From Candidatus Babelota bacterium (GTDB lineage Bacteria > JAGOBX01), in the NCBI GenBank assembly GCA_017999075.1, contig JAGOBX010000087.1:1-10225 (forward strand): a DNA stretch of 10,225 nucleotides, in the 5' to 3' direction. Shown piece after piece: positions 7,019 through 10,225 of this stretch; the stretch's first letter is position 1, and each line of letters opens with the position of its first letter. The translations under genes and the position numbers were made by a program. The notes under the pieces are model-generated. The model made no database searches. It worked only from the letters and a program-made list of their open reading frames with translations, and was not told where the DNA came from.

Positions 7019-8008
7019 TTAAAATTTTATTTTTTGAATATCGCTTTTTATTTTACCCCATATTTCTCCATTCATTTTTGCTCCGAGAACTTCCACAACA
7101 TATCCTGAAGTTATTGCTCCGAGTTCAGCGCATTTGTCAAATGGATAATTGTTTATATAACCATATAAAAATCCTGAAGCAAATAAATCGCCTGCGCCTG
7201 TAGTGTCAATAGCGTTTGCTGCTCTTATGCCGGCTTTGAATATATCATTGCCTTTTTTTACCATTGAACCATTCTTTCCGATTTTAACAACAGCTATATC
7301 AACCATTTCTCCGAGAATGTTCAGAGCCTGTTCCGGAGAAGCTCCGGTAATGGATTTTGATTCTTCTTCATTGGCAAAAATTATGTTTATATATTTATCG
7401 ATAATGCCTTCGAGAAATTTTTTATTGTCGTTGACTACATTATAACTGGCAAGATCTATACAAACTTCGCATCCTGCGTCAGCTGCAAGTTTGCAGGCGG
7501 TTTCAATCAATTTATGGTTTTGAACAAGATAACCTTCTATATAACATATATCATACCATTTAAACAAATCAATTTTCAAATCTTCAGCGCATAATTCTAT
7601 GGAAGCGCCAAGATATGTCGCAAAAGTACGTTCGCTGTCAGGTGTGATTAATGCCGCCACTCTGCCAGACTCTGAAGAATTGCTGTAGAATAATTTTTCT
7701 TCAACGCTGTTTGACTGTAAATCACTTTTGAAAAAATTTCCGGTTTCGTCTTTTCCGATTTTTCCGATGAAAGCTGTTTTTACACCAAGCTGGGCAAGAC
7801 CGCATACAGTATTTGCCGCTGATCCGCCTGCTGCTTTTTGGGAAATAAATTTACCGGTTTCATTAAGTATCATGTTGCTTGTATTGATATCGACAAGGTT
7901 CATACTTCCTTTTGGCAGATTAAATTTTGATAAATACGTTTCATCAGGTATTCGAATCATCATATCAACCAGTGAATTCCCGATTCCTAAAATTTTTGTC
8001 ATATTCAT
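7019..8008 (-). CDS. PfkB-family carbohydrate/nucleoside kinase, adenosine kinase-like
   Basis: ATP-dependent kinase of the ribokinase/PfkB fold, cytoplasmic. The N-terminal signature is AAGGSAANTVCGLAQLG at 59-75 with the Gly61-Gly62 lid motif. The C-terminal signature is DTTGAGDLFASGF at 268-280, giving the anion hole and catalytic base Asp274. The segment SERTFATYLGAS at 125-136 and the GNSLVDMMIRIP start (10-21) resemble bacterial proteins usually labelled adenosine kinase, so phosphorylation of adenosine to AMP is the best guess; a sugar substrate cannot be excluded. The length of 329 is usual. ATG 8008 is preceded by GAGGTG (complement of 8014-8019) five bases away, a strong site. lpxK begins one base after the stop. 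A possible promoter lies at 8055-8082, so this may be the first gene of a PfkB-LpxK-lipoprotein transcript. Confidence 0.9.
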   Translation of the reverse strand: MNMTKILGIGNSLVDMMIRIPDETYLSKFNLPKGSMNLVDINTSNMILNETGKFISQKAAGGSAANTVCGLAQLGVKTAFIGKIGKDETGNFFKSDLQSNSVEEKLFYSNSSESGRVAALITPDSERTFATYLGASIELCAEDLKIDLFKWYDICYIEGYLVQNHKLIETACKLAADAGCEVCIDLASYNVVNDNKKFLEGIIDKYINIIFANEEESKSITGASPEQALNILGEMVDIAVVKIGKNGSMVKKGNDIFKAGIRAANAIDTTGAGDLFASGFLYGYINNYPFDKCAELGAITSGYVVEVLGAKMNGEIWGKIKSDIQKIKF

Positions 8009-8054
8009 TTGATCACCTCTATAAAATTAATCTAATCATTTCAAATCACAATAT

Positions 8055-8082
8055 ATTTTACCTGAATAATTGCATAATTCAA
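8055..8082 (-). promoter_or_regulatory. Possible promoter upstream of the PfkB kinase
   Basis: On the minus strand TTGAAT (complement of 8077-8082, overlapping the TGA stop of the glycosyltransferase gene) and TAAAAT (complement of 8055-8060) are separated by 16 bases. A start near 8048 would give a leader of about 40 bases carrying the strong GAGGTG site. The 70-base gap here is by far the largest within the 5911-10097 run, which supports a promoter. Read-through from the glycosyltransferase gene is equally possible. Confidence 0.4.
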
Positions 8083-9404
8083 CTTATTTCTTCAATTGTT
8101 TTTGCCAGGCTGCCTGCCAGCGATTTTCTTGAAAAAAAGTTCAGAATTTCCGGATTTCCATTGAACTTGATTTTTTTTTCTGAAAAAAGATTGTAAATAT
8201 TTTGCAGTTTTTCTGCAATGTTTTTTGCCGAATCAGTGTCTGCAGTAAATCCGAGATTATATTTTTTTATAAGATTATATGCTTCTCCTCCGGGAGGAAC
8301 TATTCCGAAAATATTTTTTTTTGCGCCTATATATTCGAAAAGTTTTCCTGTTAAAACTTCTTTTCCTTCAAGTTTTCCAATTAAAAGAAGCAATATATCT
8401 GCTTCTGCCAGCCGTTTTATACTTTCTCTATGATTTTCCATAGGTATAATATCAAAAATATTTTCCAATCCGTTTTTTTTTATATTTTCCGTATCTCTGT
8501 AAGTAATATGGCCGCATAATTTGATTTTTATTTTTTTTACATCGATTGTTTTTGACGATATTAATTTTTTTAACGCTTCAATAAGATTATCCAGATTTCT
8601 CCAGTCGTTCAAAGAACCGGAATATAAAATTTTTAAAATGTCATCTGGTTTATATATAGAAGAATTTTTGTCAGAAATAATGGATTCATAATCTTCAGGA
8701 TCAAAACCGTTTGTTATAACCTTGAACTTTGATTTGTTTATATCCTTGTATTTTTCAGTGAATTTTAATACTATACTTTCGGTCGCGCATATAATTTTAT
8801 CTGAATTTTTTAGAACTCTATACTCCATAAATTCTTCTATTTTTTTTACATAACTGAACGGATAAGTATAAACTTCATAGTCTGTCCATAAATCACGGAA
8901 ATCGGATATTATTTTTATATCTGAAAAAATTTTTTTTAAAATTATACCGGCAAGCTGAACCGAATGAGGCGGTGATGAAATTAATATGTTTTTTATATTA
9001 TATTTTTTGATTATTCTTATTGCGTAAAATATGCAGAACGGCAGCCAGAGCACTTTTAAATCAGGAATAAAAAAACTTGCAGATAAATTGTCAAAGAAAC
9101 GGGTTATATAAGATTTTCTATCCACTCCAAAGATTTCTTTTACTGTATTCGATTTTTTTTTCGATTTTAGGATATTATAATAATATTTTAAATCTATTAC
9201 CGGAGTCCTGATTATTTTAATTTTAGTTTTATATTCATTCAATAAAGTTTTATCTTTGGATAAGTAATATTCGTCTTTTACGGTAAGTACTATAGGTTCG
9301 ATTCCGAATTCAGGCAAATACTTCACATATTTGTGGGCGCGCATTACTCCGCCGCCGGCAAAAGGCGGAAAATCATAAACAATAACAAGGCATTTGAGGT
9401 TCAT
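8079..9404 (-). CDS. GT4-like (group 1) glycosyltransferase
   Basis: Predicted retaining GT-B glycosyltransferase, likely cytoplasmic or peripheral at the inner membrane, transferring a sugar from a nucleotide donor onto a surface glycan or lipid. The N-terminal Rossmann domain opens with VYDFPPFAGGGVMRAHKYVKYLP (first part at 9-20), a glycine-rich acceptor-domain loop common in this family. ISSPPHS is at 143-149 and SDFRDLWTD at 167-175. The C-terminal domain begins near 258 with LKILYSGSLNDWRN, and the donor-binding region is TGKLFEYIGAKKN at 352-364 followed by VPPGGEA at 369-375. The length of 441 is normal. ATG 9404 directly follows the TAA of the TPR gene with no ribosome site, so translation is probably coupled. 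Donor and acceptor are unknown; neighbouring lpxK makes LPS or another envelope glycan reasonable. Confidence 0.87.
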   Translation of the reverse strand: MNLKCLVIVYDFPPFAGGGVMRAHKYVKYLPEFGIEPIVLTVKDEYYLSKDKTLLNEYKTKIKIIRTPVIDLKYYYNILKSKKKSNTVKEIFGVDRKSYITRFFDNLSASFFIPDLKVLWLPFCIFYAIRIIKKYNIKNILISSPPHSVQLAGIILKKIFSDIKIISDFRDLWTDYEVYTYPFSYVKKIEEFMEYRVLKNSDKIICATESIVLKFTEKYKDINKSKFKVITNGFDPEDYESIISDKNSSIYKPDDILKILYSGSLNDWRNLDNLIEALKKLISSKTIDVKKIKIKLCGHITYRDTENIKKNGLENIFDIIPMENHRESIKRLAEADILLLLIGKLEGKEVLTGKLFEYIGAKKNIFGIVPPGGEAYNLIKKYNLGFTADTDSAKNIAEKLQNIYNLFSEKKIKFNGNPEILNFFSRKSLAGSLAKTIEEIS

Positions 9405-10097
9405 TTATTTTTTGATGAGTTTTTTTACTTTTTCTGAGATGGAAGAATAATGTTTTTTTATGTCTTCTATATTTGGAGATAGTTTTATGGCTTTAGTTAT
9501 GGCAAGCGCCGCAGTTTTAATGTTGTCAAGCAGAAAACTGCTCCATGCCACGCTGTCGAGTATAGCGGGATTTTCCGGTTTTTTATCTAAAGCTTTCCTG
9601 CATAGTTCGGCAGCTTTTTTTAGATCTCCATTGTTTATCATCATTAAATAACCGTAATTGTTCATTACTTTAGGATTATCCGGAGATATATTGTATGCCT
9701 GTTCATAAAATTCCATAGCTTTTTGATAATTTTCGGTTTTGAAATAATAATAAGCTATTCCTGAAATGGCCATTTGATTTTTATCATCAAATTCAAGGAT
9801 CTGCTTGAACGTAGATAAGGCTTCATCATATTTTTCCTGCTGGAATAATATATATCCTTTCAAATAATATAATTGAAGTTTAGCTTCAAATTCGAGATCT
9901 TCGTTAAGAGCAAGAGATATTTCTTCAATCGTCTCCTTGTAATACTTTAAATTAGCGTAACAAACAGCAAGATAATAATGCATTTTTGAATCAATATAAT
10001 TTTTTTCGAGAGCTTCAGAAAATGATACTATAGCCAGAGTATATTCTTTATTATTAAGATATTCAATTGCCTGAAAATAAATTTTTTCCGCATCCAT
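9405..10097 (-). CDS. Tetratricopeptide repeat protein
   Basis: A 230-residue protein made almost entirely of about six TPR units, at roughly 1-34, 35-68, 73-106, 107-140, 141-175 and 176-209, each with the W/Y-LG-Y-A-F-A-P type pattern (for example NYGYLMMINNGDLKKAAELC at 147-166), then a lysine-rich tail ending in KKLIKK. There is no signal peptide or membrane segment, so it is probably a cytoplasmic protein-protein scaffold. ATG 10097 is the first in frame; there is no Shine-Dalgarno sequence, and TATATA lies within ten bases, so a very short or leaderless transcript is possible. It is the first gene of the minus-strand block and abuts the glycosyltransferase gene with no gap, which suggests a shared pathway but does not say which. 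Partner unknown. Confidence 0.88.
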   Translation of the reverse strand: MDAEKIYFQAIEYLNNKEYTLAIVSFSEALEKNYIDSKMHYYLAVCYANLKYYKETIEEISLALNEDLEFEAKLQLYYLKGYILFQQEKYDEALSTFKQILEFDDKNQMAISGIAYYYFKTENYQKAMEFYEQAYNISPDNPKVMNNYGYLMMINNGDLKKAAELCRKALDKKPENPAILDSVAWSSFLLDNIKTAALAITKAIKLSPNIEDIKKHYSSISEKVKKLIKK

Positions 10098-10140
10098 AAT
10101 TTATATATAATATTAAAAACAAAAAAAATAAAGAAAAATC

Positions 10141-10168
10141 TTGACAATTTTTATTTTATAAATATATT
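10141..10168 (+). promoter_or_regulatory. Sigma-70-type promoter for the tRNA
   Basis: A perfect TTGACA at 10141-10146 is followed after 16 bases by TATATT at 10163-10168. A start near 10175 would give a leader of about 33 bases before the mature tRNA end at 10208, typical of stable RNA genes. A consensus -35 with near-optimal spacing, placed correctly before a tRNA, makes this the most convincing promoter in the window. Confidence 0.6.
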
Positions 10169-10207
10169 TTTCTTTAATTTTAGAAATAAAATTTTTCAAA
10201 ACTTCAG

Positions 10208-10225
10208 GCGGGTGTAGCTCAGATG
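10208..10225 (+). tRNA. 5' end of a tRNA, probably tRNA-Gly (truncated by the window)
   Basis: GCGGGTG at 10208-10214 would be the 5' acceptor strand, followed by the universal T8 (10215), A9, the D-stem strand GCTC at 10217-10220, and the A14-G15 start of the D loop. This opening is the usual one for bacterial tRNA-Gly (GCC type). The anticodon lies beyond the window, so the identity is inferred from the acceptor sequence only. A TTGACA promoter stands upstream at the right distance. Confidence 0.75.

Noticed and set aside
8106-8116. CAGGC-T-GCCTG inverted repeat near the end of the GT4 gene, considered as a terminator
   Set aside because: It is within coding sequence, has almost no loop, and on the transcribed strand is followed by an A run, not a U run.
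7728-8196. Plus-strand open frames opposite the PfkB and GT4 genes
   Set aside because: Antisense shadows of conserved enzymes; their residue content follows from the opposite reading frame.
8286-8298. GC-rich inverted repeat TCCTCC-G-GGAGGA in an AT-rich context
   Set aside because: It lies inside the GT4 gene and encodes the family-typical Pro-Pro-Gly-Gly loop; codon choice explains it, and the one-base spacer cannot form a full hairpin loop.

Overview
The window is AT-rich, with long A and T runs, and encodes an ordinary Gram-negative set of genes. LpxK (lipid A 4'-kinase) and a KdsC-like phosphatase (Kdo pathway) indicate an outer membrane containing lipid A and Kdo. Strong Shine-Dalgarno sites before several genes (for example GGAGG and GAGGTG) argue against a Bacteroidetes-type translation signal. 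The sequence alone does not fix the phylum. A low-GC diderm lineage fits, such as Spirochaetes-like, Elusimicrobia-like or a candidate phylum, but this is inference only.

Layout. Positions 1-3569 read on the plus strand: the last codons of an unknown gene, hisD (overlapping it by ATGA), then after an 89-base gap a class I methyltransferase, a DPM1-like family 2 glycosyltransferase and a KdsC-like HAD phosphatase. Positions 3620-10097 read on the minus strand. In transcription order from the right they are a TPR protein, a GT4 glycosyltransferase, a PfkB-family (adenosine kinase-like) kinase, lpxK, a lipoprotein built of beta-propeller repeats, a small cupin and a CheY-like receiver. The two blocks converge at 3570-3619. 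At the right edge a plus-strand tRNA, most likely tRNA-Gly, begins behind a good sigma-70-type promoter and is cut by the window end.

How the genes may work together. hisD belongs to histidine biosynthesis. The methyltransferase, DPM-like transferase and KdsC-like phosphatase look like a small module for lipid-linked or surface sugars. In the minus block, LpxK and the GT4 transferase also point to envelope glycolipid synthesis. The pfkB, lpxK and propeller-lipoprotein genes are 1-2 bases apart and are almost certainly co-transcribed. The receiver and cupin are separated by larger gaps and may be independent units.

I found no mobile element, CRISPR array, rRNA, phage gene or clear defence system. 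No stretch over 300 bases lacks a gene. The least explained items are the lipoprotein coupled to lpxK, the substrate of the PfkB kinase, the irregular start of the methyltransferase, and the orphan receiver.
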